A DNA stretch of 64,000 nucleotides from Variovorax sp. J22G73 (lineage in GTDB: Bacteria; Pseudomonadota; Gammaproteobacteria; Burkholderiales; Burkholderiaceae_C), in NCBI RefSeq assembly GCF_030317035.1, contig NZ_JASZYK010000003.1, forward strand, positions 434,001-498,000, written 5' to 3'. Positions 1 through 7,995 of the stretch are shown one piece after another. The position numbers were made by a program, and so were the translations under genes. The notes under the pieces were generated by a model, which saw only the letters and a list, made by a program, of their open reading frames with translations, was not told the DNA's origin and did no database searches. Each line of letters begins with the position of its first letter. The first letter of the stretch is position 1.

Positions 1-51
1 CAATCGGTCCATGGGGTGCACCACGCACCCGCAAGAACAGGGACTGATGTC

Positions 52-429
52 ATGTCGAAGATCATGGTTATCGAGGAAGATAGCGCGATGCGCGTGCTCA
101 TTTGCGAATGGCTGGCCGGCGAGGGGCACGAGGTCCGCTCGCTGCCGCGGCATGGCGGGGCCGCGAACGCGCCGACCGACACCACCGTCGACCTGGTGGT
201 TCTCGACCTGCCGCACCCGCGCTCGCGCGCCGCCGACAACCTGCGCACCGTGCAGGCCGTGCACGCCGCCTGGCCGCACGCGGCGGTCATCGGCATTTCG
301 GCGCAGCTCGCGCGCAGCCTGGGCGGCGACTCGGAGGTGAGCCGGGCGCTCGGCGCGAGCCGGCTGCTGGCCAAGCCCTGCACCCGCGAAGAACTGCTCG
401 GCGCCGTGGCGGCCACGCTCGCGGCATGA
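52..429 (+). CDS. stand-alone response regulator receiver protein
   Basis: A 125-residue single receiver domain with no output domain. The N-terminus has the acidic cluster IEEDS, the likely phospho-acceptor is Asp52 in VVLDLP, and the conserved Lys lies in LLAKPCTREE near the C-terminus. I chose ATG 52, preceded by an AGGGA-like ribosome-binding site; an upstream ATG at 16 would add 12 unconserved residues. Its stop overlaps the start of the hybrid kinase (ATGA), so the two are translationally coupled. It is probably a phosphotransfer partner or sink for that kinase. The acidic pocket is slightly atypical (EED rather than DDD). Confidence 0.8.
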   Translation: MSKIMVIEEDSAMRVLICEWLAGEGHEVRSLPRHGGAANAPTDTTVDLVVLDLPHPRSRAADNLRTVQAVHAAWPHAAVIGISAQLARSLGGDSEVSRALGASRLLAKPCTREELLGAVAATLAA

Positions 430-2537
430 CGTCGAGCCAGCGGCTGCGCCAACGCATCGTCGCGGCGGGCGTCGTGCTGGTGGCGGCGTTTGCCGGCTCG
501 GCCGTGTACGACGGCTGGCGGCTGCATCAGCAGATCATGTTCGCGACCGAGCGCGAGCTCGGCAACCTGGCCAAGGCCCTGGCCGAGCAGGGCGCGCGCA
601 ACCTGCAGGCCGTGGACCTGCTGCTGCGCGACACCAGCGAGTGGTGGGAAAGCACCGGCCACGCGCTGCCGCCCGACGCCATCGCGGCCGCGCTGGCGTC
701 GCGCGTGGTGGGCGTGTCGCAGGTCAGCGTGCTCACGCTGGTCGACGCCCAGGGCATGCAGCGGCACCGCTCGCGCGTCACGGGCGAGCCGCTGGCCGAT
801 GTGTCGGACCGGCCCTATTTCCAGAGCCAGCGCGAAGGCGCCGCGCTCGGCCTGTACATCAACGAGCCCGTGGTCACGCGCACCGACCGGCGCCCGGCGC
901 TGGTGGTGTCGCGCCGGCTCGCCACGCCCGACGGCCGCTTCGACGGCGTGGTGACCGCCATCGTCACCCTGCAGGAGCTGCAGGCGGCCTATTCGGCGCT
1001 GGAACTGGGCGAGGGCAGCGCGCTGCTGCTCACGCTGGACGACGGCACGCTGGTCGTGCGGCAACCCGACGAGCCCGGCATGCCCAGCGGCCAGCGCTTT
1101 CCGGAGCTGACGGCCTTCAAGGGCGCGCCGCTGATCGACCGCTCGGTGAGCCCCGTCGACGGCCGCGCCAAGCTGGTCGCGGCCGTGGGCGTGGGCAAGC
1201 GGCCGCTCACGCTGACCATCACCCGCGACGAAGACCACGCGCTGCGCCCCTGGTACGACGAGCTGCACAGCGCCATCGTGCGCACGCTGCTGCTGGCCGC
1301 GCTGGTGGTGCTCACCATTGCGGGGCTGCTGCGCCAGTTGCGCAAGCTGGAGGCCGGCGAGGCCGAGAAGGCGGCGCTGCAGGCGCGGCTGCAGAAGGCC
1401 CAGCGGCTGGAGTCGCTGGGCACGCTGGCCGGCGGCATCGCGCACGACTTCAACAACATCCTGGGCGCGATCCTGGGTTTCGGCGAAATGGCGCAGCAGC
1501 ATGCGGTGCCGGGCAGCGACATGCGCCGCTACATCGACCGCGTGATGCAGGCCGGCGCCCGCGCGCGCGTGCTGGTGCGGCGCATTCTCGATTTCAGCCG
1601 TGCCGGCGTGGCCGAGCGCGTGCCGGTGCACATCCAGGCCGTGGTGGAAGAGGCGCTGGCCATGCTGCGGCCCACGCTGCCCGAGGCCATCCGCATCGAC
1701 ACCCGGCTGGGCGCCGGCACCGCGGCCGTGCTGGGCGACGGCACGCAACTGCACCAGGTGGTGATGAACCTGTGCACCAACGCCGCCCAGGCGCTGGGCG
1801 ACGCGGGCGCCATCGAGGTGCTGCTCGAACGCGAGACCACCGCCGCCCCCAGGCCGCTGCTGCACGGCGAGCTGGCCCCCGGCAGCTACGTGCGGCTGGT
1901 GGTGGTGGACACCGGCGCCGGCATGTCGCCCGAGGTGCTGCAGCGCGCCTTCGATCCCTTCTTCACCACCAAGAAGCTGGGCGAGGGCACGGGGCTCGGG
2001 CTGTCGATGGTGCACGGCATCGTCACCGACCTGGGCGGCGCCATCGACATCGCGACCGAGCCCGAACCCAGGCCCGGCCACGGAACGCGCGTGACCGTGT
2101 GGCTGCCGGTGTGCGGCGAGGCCGAAGCGCCGCCGCTGCGCGCCGACCCGGCCTGGCCGCGTGGCAACGGGCAGGTCGTGATGGTGGTGGACGACGAGCG
2201 GGCGCTGGTCGAGCTGGCCGAAGAGCTGCTGGCCGAACTGGGCTACGAGCCGGTGGGTTTCGATTCGAGCGAACGCGCGCTGGAAGTCTTCATGGCCGAC
2301 CCGCAGCGTTTCGACGCGGTGCTCACCGACGAGATGCTGCCCGGCCTGGCCGGCAGCGAACTGGCGGCCAGGGTGCTCGCGGTGCGGCCCGGGCTGCCGG
2401 TGATTCTGGTGAGCGGCAACGTGGGCGCGGCGCTGGAGCAGCGCGCGCGCGATGCCGGCGTGGTGGCGTTGCTGCGCAAGCCGCTGGGGTTGCAGGAGCT
2501 GGCGGAGAGCCTGGCGCGCACGCTCGATGGGCGCTGA
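426..2537 (+). CDS. membrane hybrid sensor histidine kinase with C-terminal receiver
   Basis: A 703-residue inner-membrane sensor. A membrane segment at about residues 10-30 and a second at about 283-302 bracket a periplasmic region that looks like a Cache sensor (YFQSQREG, then DGRFDGVVTAIV). The dimerisation/phosphoacceptor box is GGIAHDFNN with His340. The ATPase domain follows with NLCTNAAQAL, VDTGAGM and GEGTGLGLS. A receiver ends the protein, with VVDDE and phospho-acceptor Asp635 in LTDEMLPG. The HDFNN box is typical of kinases that pass phosphate to their own receiver. I start at ATG 426 because the open frame upstream only shadows the preceding receiver gene. The ligand is unknown. 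Confidence 0.88.
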   Translation: MTSSQRLRQRIVAAGVVLVAAFAGSAVYDGWRLHQQIMFATERELGNLAKALAEQGARNLQAVDLLLRDTSEWWESTGHALPPDAIAAALASRVVGVSQVSVLTLVDAQGMQRHRSRVTGEPLADVSDRPYFQSQREGAALGLYINEPVVTRTDRRPALVVSRRLATPDGRFDGVVTAIVTLQELQAAYSALELGEGSALLLTLDDGTLVVRQPDEPGMPSGQRFPELTAFKGAPLIDRSVSPVDGRAKLVAAVGVGKRPLTLTITRDEDHALRPWYDELHSAIVRTLLLAALVVLTIAGLLRQLRKLEAGEAEKAALQARLQKAQRLESLGTLAGGIAHDFNNILGAILGFGEMAQQHAVPGSDMRRYIDRVMQAGARARVLVRRILDFSRAGVAERVPVHIQAVVEEALAMLRPTLPEAIRIDTRLGAGTAAVLGDGTQLHQVVMNLCTNAAQALGDAGAIEVLLERETTAAPRPLLHGELAPGSYVRLVVVDTGAGMSPEVLQRAFDPFFTTKKLGEGTGLGLSMVHGIVTDLGGAIDIATEPEPRPGHGTRVTVWLPVCGEAEAPPLRADPAWPRGNGQVVMVVDDERALVELAEELLAELGYEPVGFDSSERALEVFMADPQRFDAVLTDEMLPGLAGSELAARVLAVRPGLPVILVSGNVGAALEQRARDAGVVALLRKPLGLQELAESLARTLDGR

Positions 2538-2542
2538 GGCAG

Positions 2543-3436
2543 CTAGGCAAGGCGCTCGCGAAGCCCCGAATGAAGATGGTCTACCATCGTCGACAGCCGT
2601 GGCAAGCCATGGCGGTTGCGCGGATACACCAGCGAAAGCGGCCGCGTCGCCGGCTCGTAGTCGTGCAGAACCGGCACCAGTTCGCCGCGCTCGAATGCGT
2701 CTTGCACCTGGTAGTGAAGAAAGCGCCCGAAGCCCTGGCCCGCGATGCAGGCCGCCAGGCTCGCGCCGATGGTGTTGCACGCGATTCGGCCCTCGACCTT
2801 GACACGCAGGGGCCGCCCGTTCGCCATGAAGTCCCAGACCGAGGCATCGCCGAAGCCGCCGAAAAGAATGCAGCACCGGCTGGCCAGGTCTTTCGGCGTG
2901 TCCGGCACGCCCTGGGCGGCAAGCAGCGCGGGGCTCGCGGCAACCACCTGACGCACATCGGCGACATGGCGCGCGACGAGTGACGAGTCTGTCAACGGCG
3001 CAATGCGCACCGCCAGGTCGATGCCTTCCTCGACGAGATTGACGACACGGTCCAGCAGCAGCAACTGCATGTTCACGCGCGAATGAAGCTGCAGGTAGCT
3101 CGCAACGAGCGGTGCGACATGCAGCTCGCCGAAGTTGACGGAGGCCGTCAGCGTGAGGCTCCCGGTCGGCTCGGCCTGGGCCCGGCTCATTGCCTGCTCC
3201 GACTCGGCGATGGCCATGCGAATGGCCGTTGCGTGGTCGCGGTACGCAAGCCCCTCCTCCGTGATGATCACCCGCCGCGTCGTGCGGTTGAACAAGCGCA
3301 CGCCGAGGTGATTCTCCAGCGCGGCCAGCGTGCGGACCACGCTGGGCAGCGACTGCGACAGCGCGTCGGCCGCGCGGGTCAGGTTGCCGCGCTCGGCGAT
3401 TTCGAGAAAGACGTCGATGGCATTGAGAAGGTTCAT
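2543..3436 (-). CDS. LysR-family transcriptional regulator
   Basis: A 297-residue LysR regulator. The winged helix-turn-helix occupies about residues 1-60 (LTRAADALSQSLPSVVRTLAALE, then RLFNRTTRRV), followed by a two-lobed effector-binding domain. The start is placed at the ATG at 3436, giving the standard MNLLNAIDVF opening; 17 more residues could be added upstream but do not resemble the family. It is divergent from the DsrE/flavoprotein operon, with two inverted repeats of T-N11-A type between them. By the usual LysR arrangement it probably controls that operon and itself. Its inducer cannot be read from sequence. Confidence 0.88.
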   Translation of the reverse strand: MNLLNAIDVFLEIAERGNLTRAADALSQSLPSVVRTLAALENHLGVRLFNRTTRRVIITEEGLAYRDHATAIRMAIAESEQAMSRAQAEPTGSLTLTASVNFGELHVAPLVASYLQLHSRVNMQLLLLDRVVNLVEEGIDLAVRIAPLTDSSLVARHVADVRQVVAASPALLAAQGVPDTPKDLASRCCILFGGFGDASVWDFMANGRPLRVKVEGRIACNTIGASLAACIAGQGFGRFLHYQVQDAFERGELVPVLHDYEPATRPLSLVYPRNRHGLPRLSTMVDHLHSGLRERLA

Positions 3437-3447
3437 GGCCCCGAAAT

Positions 3448-3466
3448 TACTGCAACCAGCGCAGTA
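3448..3466. promoter_or_regulatory. inverted repeat, possible LysR operator
   Basis: The arms TACTGC and GCAGTA are separated by seven bases. They lie 12 bases before the LysR start codon, in the divergent LysR/DsrE intergenic region. Position and symmetry suit an autoregulatory site. This is read by eye. Confidence 0.4.
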
Positions 3467-3489
3467 CTTAAATGGCTTTCCCGGCATTT

Positions 3490-3514
3490 ATCTATTCCAT
3501 CTGGAGCAATAGAT
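3490..3514. promoter_or_regulatory. inverted repeat ATCTATT-N11-AATAGAT, possible LysR box
   Basis: Seven-base arms flank an 11-base spacer, the geometry of LysR T-N11-A recognition sites. It lies between the divergent LysR gene and the DsrE-like gene, about 60 bases before the GTG start at 3577. It is a reasonable activation site for the operon. Confidence 0.45.
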
Positions 3515-3576
3515 TTGCTTTCGAGGCGGCACCTCATCCACTTCCGGTCATCGCCGCCATCGAAAGGAAAAAGCTT

Positions 3577-3948
3577 GTGAAAACCGTCATCGTCGTCTTC
3601 TCCGATCCCAAGTCCGGCAGCGAGGAAGCCCTGGGCCGCGTGTTCAACGCGCTGTTTCTCGCCTACGAGCTGAAGGAAAAGCAACGCGACTTCGACCTCG
3701 TCTTTCAAGGCGCCGGCGTTCGCTGGCCCGCCGAACTCGCGCAGCCAGCGCATCCCGCCCACGCGCTCTACGAGGCCGTGCTGGACCGTATCGTGGCCTG
3801 CGGCGGTTGCGCCGACGTCTTCGGCGCGGCCGGCGGCCTGGCGCCGACGGGCATCGACCTCGTGCGCGACAAGTCGATTCCCGGCACGACCGGCGTGCTG
3901 GACCTGTCGCGTCACCTGGACGCCGGCCATTGCCTCGTGACTTTCTGA
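3577..3948 (+). CDS. DsrE/DsrF-like family protein
   Basis: A 123-residue cytoplasmic protein with the compact alpha/beta fold signature of the DsrE superfamily: KTVIVVFSDPKSG at the start, a middle helix LFLAYELKEK and a CGGCADVFGAA segment. It starts at GTG 3577 behind GAAAGGA. An ATG at 3472 would add 35 unrelated residues. Some DsrE relatives shuttle sulfur through a cysteine, and a CGGC pair is present here, but a sulfur-relay role is only inferred. It opens an operon with a PNPOx-like flavoprotein, a ferredoxin-type reductase and a glutathione transferase. Confidence 0.7.
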   Translation: MKTVIVVFSDPKSGSEEALGRVFNALFLAYELKEKQRDFDLVFQGAGVRWPAELAQPAHPAHALYEAVLDRIVACGGCADVFGAAGGLAPTGIDLVRDKSIPGTTGVLDLSRHLDAGHCLVTF

Positions 3949-3978
3949 CGCACTGAGTTTGCGCAAAAGCACGACGAC

Positions 3979-4914
3979 ATGGACGACACCGTCTTCCACC
4001 CCGGCGAGCGGATGGTGCAGGAGCGAACCGGCGAGCGCGCCATCGCGCTGCTCAACGCGCGCAACATCTCTGCGCACATCCCGGCGGCGGCGCGCAACTT
4101 CGTCGCGCAGCAGCGTTGGTGCGTCGTCGGCGCGGCCGATGCCGAGGGCGGTGTCAGCGCCAGCCTGTTGATCGGTGAGCCCGGCTTCCTGCAGGCCGCG
4201 GAAGACCTTGCCAGCTTGCGCATGGCGCTGGTCGATCCGCACGACCATTTGCGGACCATCGCGCCGATCGGCGCCTTGGAGGCGGGTCAGTCGGTCGCGG
4301 TGCTGCTCATCGAACTGCAGACGCGCAGGCGCTTGCGCGTCAACGGGCACGTGGCTTCAGCGTCAGGTGGCCTGCTCGACGTGACGGTGGGGCAGGCCTT
4401 TCCGGTCTGCCCTCGCTACATCCAGAAGCGTGAGCCGGAGATCGCTGAGCCAGCCACAGAGCGGGGCACCGAGACATCGCCGGCATTGCTGGCAGGTGGC
4501 TCTGCATTCGACGACACGGTCGCGCAGTGGGTCACCACCGCGGACACCCTGTTCATCGCGAGCCTCGGGCCCGGCGGCGCAGCCGATGTGTCGCATCGCG
4601 GCGGCCGGCCCGGCTTCGTGCAGGTGGTCGGCAACGTGCTGCGCATTCCGGACTACAACGGCAACAGCATGTTCAACACCTTGGGCAACCTCGCCATGGA
4701 CGCGCGCTGCGGCCTGGTCTTGCCAGGCGGCGACGGTGTGCGCCAACTGCAATTGAACGGCCGTGCGAAGGCCTGCTTCGATGTGCTCGACGGTGCCGAA
4801 TCGACCGGAGGGACGGGCCGCTGGATCGAGTTCACCGTCGAGTCCTGGCGCGTTTCACCCCTCAACCTGCCGTTGCGCTGGCGCTTCATCGAAGCCTCGC
4901 CCTTCAACCCTTGA
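3979..4914 (+). CDS. pyridoxamine 5'-phosphate oxidase-like FMN-binding protein
   Basis: A 311-residue soluble protein. The second half has the split-barrel pattern of PNPOx-like proteins (TLFIASLGPGGAADVSHRGG, then VLRIPDYNGNSMFNTLGNL). The first half looks like a degenerate copy (WCVVGAADAEGGVSASLLIG). Family members bind FMN, F420 or heme. The adjacent VanB-type reductase, whose ribosome-binding site overlaps this gene's stop, suggests electrons come from NAD(P)H through that partner. It is 30 bases from the DsrE-like gene. Substrate is unknown; it is not PdxH by length or context. Confidence 0.75.
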   Translation: MDDTVFHPGERMVQERTGERAIALLNARNISAHIPAAARNFVAQQRWCVVGAADAEGGVSASLLIGEPGFLQAAEDLASLRMALVDPHDHLRTIAPIGALEAGQSVAVLLIELQTRRRLRVNGHVASASGGLLDVTVGQAFPVCPRYIQKREPEIAEPATERGTETSPALLAGGSAFDDTVAQWVTTADTLFIASLGPGGAADVSHRGGRPGFVQVVGNVLRIPDYNGNSMFNTLGNLAMDARCGLVLPGGDGVRQLQLNGRAKACFDVLDGAESTGGTGRWIEFTVESWRVSPLNLPLRWRFIEASPFNP

Positions 4915-4922
4915 GGACCCCC

Positions 4923-5851
4923 GTGGAACCGCTTGAACTGATCGTCGTCGGCAAGGAGACGGTCGCCGCAGACACCGTCAAATTGACATTGCAGCGCCTC
5001 GACGGCGGGCCGCTGCCCGCTGCGCAGCCGGGCGCGCACATCGTGCTGGACCTGAATGGCCTCGTGCGGCGCTACTCGCTCCTTCGCGCCGACGCAGCGC
5101 CCACCCGCTACGAGATCGGCGTGCTGCGCGCGGCGAACAGCCGAGGCGGCTCGCGCTTCATTCACGAGCAGCTTGTGGTGGGCAGCCGCTTGAGCCTGCT
5201 GGACGTGGCCAACGAATTCATCTTGGACCCGACTCACCCCATGTGCTGTTGCTCGGCGGCGGCATCGGCATCACGCCGCTGCTGAGCATGGCCTCGCATC
5301 TCGGCACCGAGGGACGCAGCTTCGCGCTGCGCCACGTCGTGCGCGATGCGGCGCGGCAATGGCCGTTGCCATCGGGGACGCCGGGGTTGCCGGGGCTGCC
5401 GGCCTCCGTTCACATCGGCCGCGCCAGCATGGACCTGCGGAAGCTCCTCGGCGAGCAACCGCCGGGCACGCATGTCTACGTCTGCGGCCCTGCGGGCTTC
5501 ATCGACGCGGTGCGCTCGGCTTCGTCCGAAGCGGGTTGGGAGGCGCATCGCATCCACGCCGAGAGCTTCGGCACGGGCGTCGATACCAGCGACGCACCGT
5601 TGCGCGTGACGCTCACGCAGTCGGGTTCGACATTGCATGTCGCCCCGGGCACGTCGCTGCTCGACGCACTGCTCGCCGCGGGCGTCTGGACGAGCTACGA
5701 ATGCCGCCGTGGTGTCTGCGGCGCGTGCCTCACCGAGGTCGTGAGCGGGGAGCCTGTGCACCGCGACAGCCTTGCACCCGACGTGCGCCTGGGCGCCATG
5801 TGCACCTGCGTGTCCTGGGCCCGGGGGCCGGAGCTGGTGCTCAACCTGTAG
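4923..5851 (+). pseudogene. VanB-type ferredoxin reductase, interrupted by an apparent one-base deletion
   Basis: This encodes a phthalate dioxygenase-reductase-like electron carrier: an FMN-binding barrel (GAHIVLDLNGLVRRYSLL), an NAD-binding domain (GGGIGITPLLSMA, then YVCGPAGFIDAV) and a C-terminal plant-type 2Fe-2S domain (CRRGVCGACL plus a last Cys in MCTC). The reading frame breaks near 5211-5222. The frame from GTG 4923 stops at 5285, while the NAD and Fe-S part runs in another frame to 5851. One extra base after 5219 would give NEFHLGPDSPHVLLLGGG and an intact protein of about 309 residues, the family length. Start GTG 4923 follows GAGGA. It is either a sequencing error or a recent inactivation. 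Confidence 0.8.
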
Positions 5852-5935
5852 CGGCGAAGTGCCGCCGCTTCGAGCGGGGCATTCGCTTCGAACGTATCTG
5901 GAAATTTCAAACCTCTTGGCTGCAAGGAACAACCG

Positions 5936-6847
5936 ATGACCGAAGACCCGTTTCAAAACCAACCCGCAGGCTATGTGCCACCCAAGGTCTGGAGCCCGAA
6001 GAACAACCAGGGCGGCACGTTCGGCAGCATCAACCGACCGGTGTCCGGTGCCATGTTCGAAAAGGAACTGCCCGTAGGCAAGCATCCTTTGCAGCTGTAT
6101 TCGCAGGGAACGCCGAATGGGCAGAAGGTCACGATCCTGCTGGAGGAGCTTCTGGCGGCAGGGCATTCGGGCGCGGAGTACGACGCCTGGCTGGTCGACA
6201 TCTTCAAGGGCGACCAGTTCGGGAGCGGCTTCGTGGGCCTCAACCCGAATGCCAAGATCCCGGCGCTCGTCGATCACTCCACCGATCCGGTCAGCTGCGT
6301 TTTCGAAAGCGGCTCCATCCTGGTCCACCTTGCCGAACGCTTCGGCGCGTTCCTGCCTGCTGGCGGCCGTGCGCGAACGGAAACCTTCAACTGGCTGATG
6401 TGGCAGGTGGGCTCGGCACCCTTCGTCGGCGGAGGCCTGGGCCACTTCTACGCCTATGCGCCGCTGAAGATCGAGTACGCGATCGACCGCTACGCGATGG
6501 AGACCAAGCGGCAACTGCATGTGCTGGACACGCACCTGGCCACGCACGAGTTCATCGCGGGCGATCAGTACACCATCGCGGACATGGCCATCTGGCCGTG
6601 GTACCCCGGCAGCCTCTACGGCGTGTACAACACGCACGAGTTCCTGGCGGTCGACGCGTACGTGCATCTGCTGCGCTGGTACGAGGCGATCGCGGCGCGT
6701 CCCGCCGTGGCGCGCGGCAGGGTCGTCAACCGCGTCTCCGGAGACCCGGGCACCTTCCTTCGCGAGCGCCACGACGCCAAGGATTTCGACGGCCTGCAGC
6801 GTCCGTCGGGGAGCAGCCCCGCACCAGCGCCTCGCGGCGCGGCTTGA
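5936..6847 (+). CDS. yghU: glutathione S-transferase, YghU type
   Basis: A 303-residue glutathione transferase-fold protein, slightly longer than E. coli YghU (about 288). The N-terminal extension GGTFGSINRPVSGA before the thioredoxin-like domain (LYSQGTPNGQKVTILLEEL) is characteristic of the YghU/YfcG nu class, which has disulfide-bond reductase activity with two glutathiones. The helical C-terminal domain contains FIAGDQYTIADMAIWPW. A strong AAGGA site precedes ATG 5936. It lies 84 bases after the reductase and ends seven bases from a convergent LysR gene. A role in thiol or electrophile detoxification with the upstream flavoproteins is inferred. Confidence 0.88.
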   Translation: MTEDPFQNQPAGYVPPKVWSPKNNQGGTFGSINRPVSGAMFEKELPVGKHPLQLYSQGTPNGQKVTILLEELLAAGHSGAEYDAWLVDIFKGDQFGSGFVGLNPNAKIPALVDHSTDPVSCVFESGSILVHLAERFGAFLPAGGRARTETFNWLMWQVGSAPFVGGGLGHFYAYAPLKIEYAIDRYAMETKRQLHVLDTHLATHEFIAGDQYTIADMAIWPWYPGSLYGVYNTHEFLAVDAYVHLLRWYEAIAARPAVARGRVVNRVSGDPGTFLRERHDAKDFDGLQRPSGSSPAPAPRGAA

Positions 6848-6853
6848 AGCCGT

Positions 6854-7786
6854 TCAGGAAGATTCGTAGGAATCGACCCGCCAGCCGGCTTCCGCCTGGC
6901 GCACGACCTCGCCGACCCAGTCCACGAACGCGCGCACGGTCGGGGACAGCTGGCGGTTCTGCGGATACAGCACGGAGAGCGGAACCGTCGGCGACGCATG
7001 GTCGGCGAGCACCTGCCGAAGGCGGCCGCTGTGCAGGTAGGGGCGCACCATGTAGCTGCCCGCGCGAATCAGGCCCAGGCCTTCGAGGCCGCAGGCCACG
7101 TACGCGTCCGTGTCGTTGACGATGAGGCGCTCTCGCATCCTGACGCTGCGGTGCTCGCCGTTCGACTCGAAATTCCACTCCAGGGTGCGCGCGGTGCGGC
7201 TGGACAAATAGCCGACGGCATCGTGGTTCGCCAGGTCCTCCAGCGACGTGGGCGTGCCATGGCGGGCCAGGTAGTCCGGCGAGGCGCAGGTCACCCATTC
7301 GAATGAGCCGATGCGCTTTGCGACGAGCGTGGCGGAGTCTTCGGGCGTTCCTGCGCGAATGACGCAGTCGATGCCCTCCTGCACCAGCTCGACCGTGCGG
7401 TCGGACGCCGTCAGCGTGAGTTCCACCTCCGGGAAGCGGGACTGGAAGTCCTTGAGGCAGGGCAGCACCACCAGGCGCGCGAGCGAAAGCGTCATGTCGA
7501 CGCGAAGGCACCCCCGCGGCTGTCCGGCCCGTCCGGGAAAGCTGGACTCCACGCCCTCGATGTCCGCCAGCAGGCGCTTGCAATGCGCGAAGTAGAGCGT
7601 GCCTTCCGGCGTGAGGCTGATGTGGCGCGTGGTTCGCTGCAGCAGCCGCGCGCCCAGGAATTTCTCCAGGTCCTTCACGGCGCGCGTGACCCGCGACTTG
7701 GGAAGAAAGAGGCTGTCCGCGGCGCGCGTGAAGCTGTGCATTTCGACGACGCGGGCGAAGATCTGCATCGACTGGAGGCGGTCCAC
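6854..7786 (-). CDS. LysR-family regulator, divergent from the RND efflux operon
   Basis: 310 residues beginning at a GTG preceded by CAGGAGAG. The helix-turn-helix is in MQIFARVVEMHSFTRAADSL with LPKSRVTRAVKDLE, and RLLQRTTRHISLTPEG completes the wing. The remainder is a LysR substrate-binding domain. It is transcribed away from the RND adaptor gene, and a TTGTT-N11-AACAA site sits between them. By position it is probably the local regulator of efflux, as MexT-like proteins are elsewhere. It is convergent with the yghU-like gene. Confidence 0.88.
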   Translation of the reverse strand: MDRLQSMQIFARVVEMHSFTRAADSLFLPKSRVTRAVKDLEKFLGARLLQRTTRHISLTPEGTLYFAHCKRLLADIEGVESSFPGRAGQPRGCLRVDMTLSLARLVVLPCLKDFQSRFPEVELTLTASDRTVELVQEGIDCVIRAGTPEDSATLVAKRIGSFEWVTCASPDYLARHGTPTSLEDLANHDAVGYLSSRTARTLEWNFESNGEHRSVRMRERLIVNDTDAYVACGLEGLGLIRAGSYMVRPYLHSGRLRQVLADHASPTVPLSVLYPQNRQLSPTVRAFVDWVGEVVRQAEAGWRVDSYESS

Positions 7787-7895
7787 TGGTTCTCTCCTGG
7801 CAGGGCAATTGTTGCTTGGGGCGGAATGGGATGCGGGGGGAGCATCGCGTCGGGTTTCCGTTTTACCTCACGGGCTGCCGCCGGCGAGCAAGCGA

Positions 7896-7916
7896 TTGTT
7901 CCAAGTGAGGCAACAA
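7896..7916. promoter_or_regulatory. TTGTT-N11-AACAA site, possible LysR box for efflux operon
   Basis: Five-base perfect arms separated by 11 bases match LysR T-N11-A geometry. The site is 80 bases upstream of the adaptor start and 110 bases from the LysR start. No second copy with the same arms was found nearby. Confidence 0.45.
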
Positions 7917-7995
7917 AGTAACCCAGGTTCCGGCCTCGATCTTCATGCGCCGCGCGCACAGACTGCAAACCGTTTTATTTCGCAGAGCACGTCGC

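Noticed and set aside
102-425. Upstream extension of the hybrid kinase frame
   Set aside because: It overlaps the receiver gene in another frame and encodes an Arg/Ala-rich stretch. The coupled ATG at 426 is the natural start.
3979-4914. Assignment as PdxH pyridoxine oxidase
   Set aside because: The protein is about 90 residues longer than PdxH, has two half-barrels and lies in a redox operon rather than a vitamin B6 setting.
5359-7119. 586-codon plus-strand frame across the reductase, transferase and LysR genes
   Set aside because: It spans three genes and both strands of real coding sequence, with no domains.
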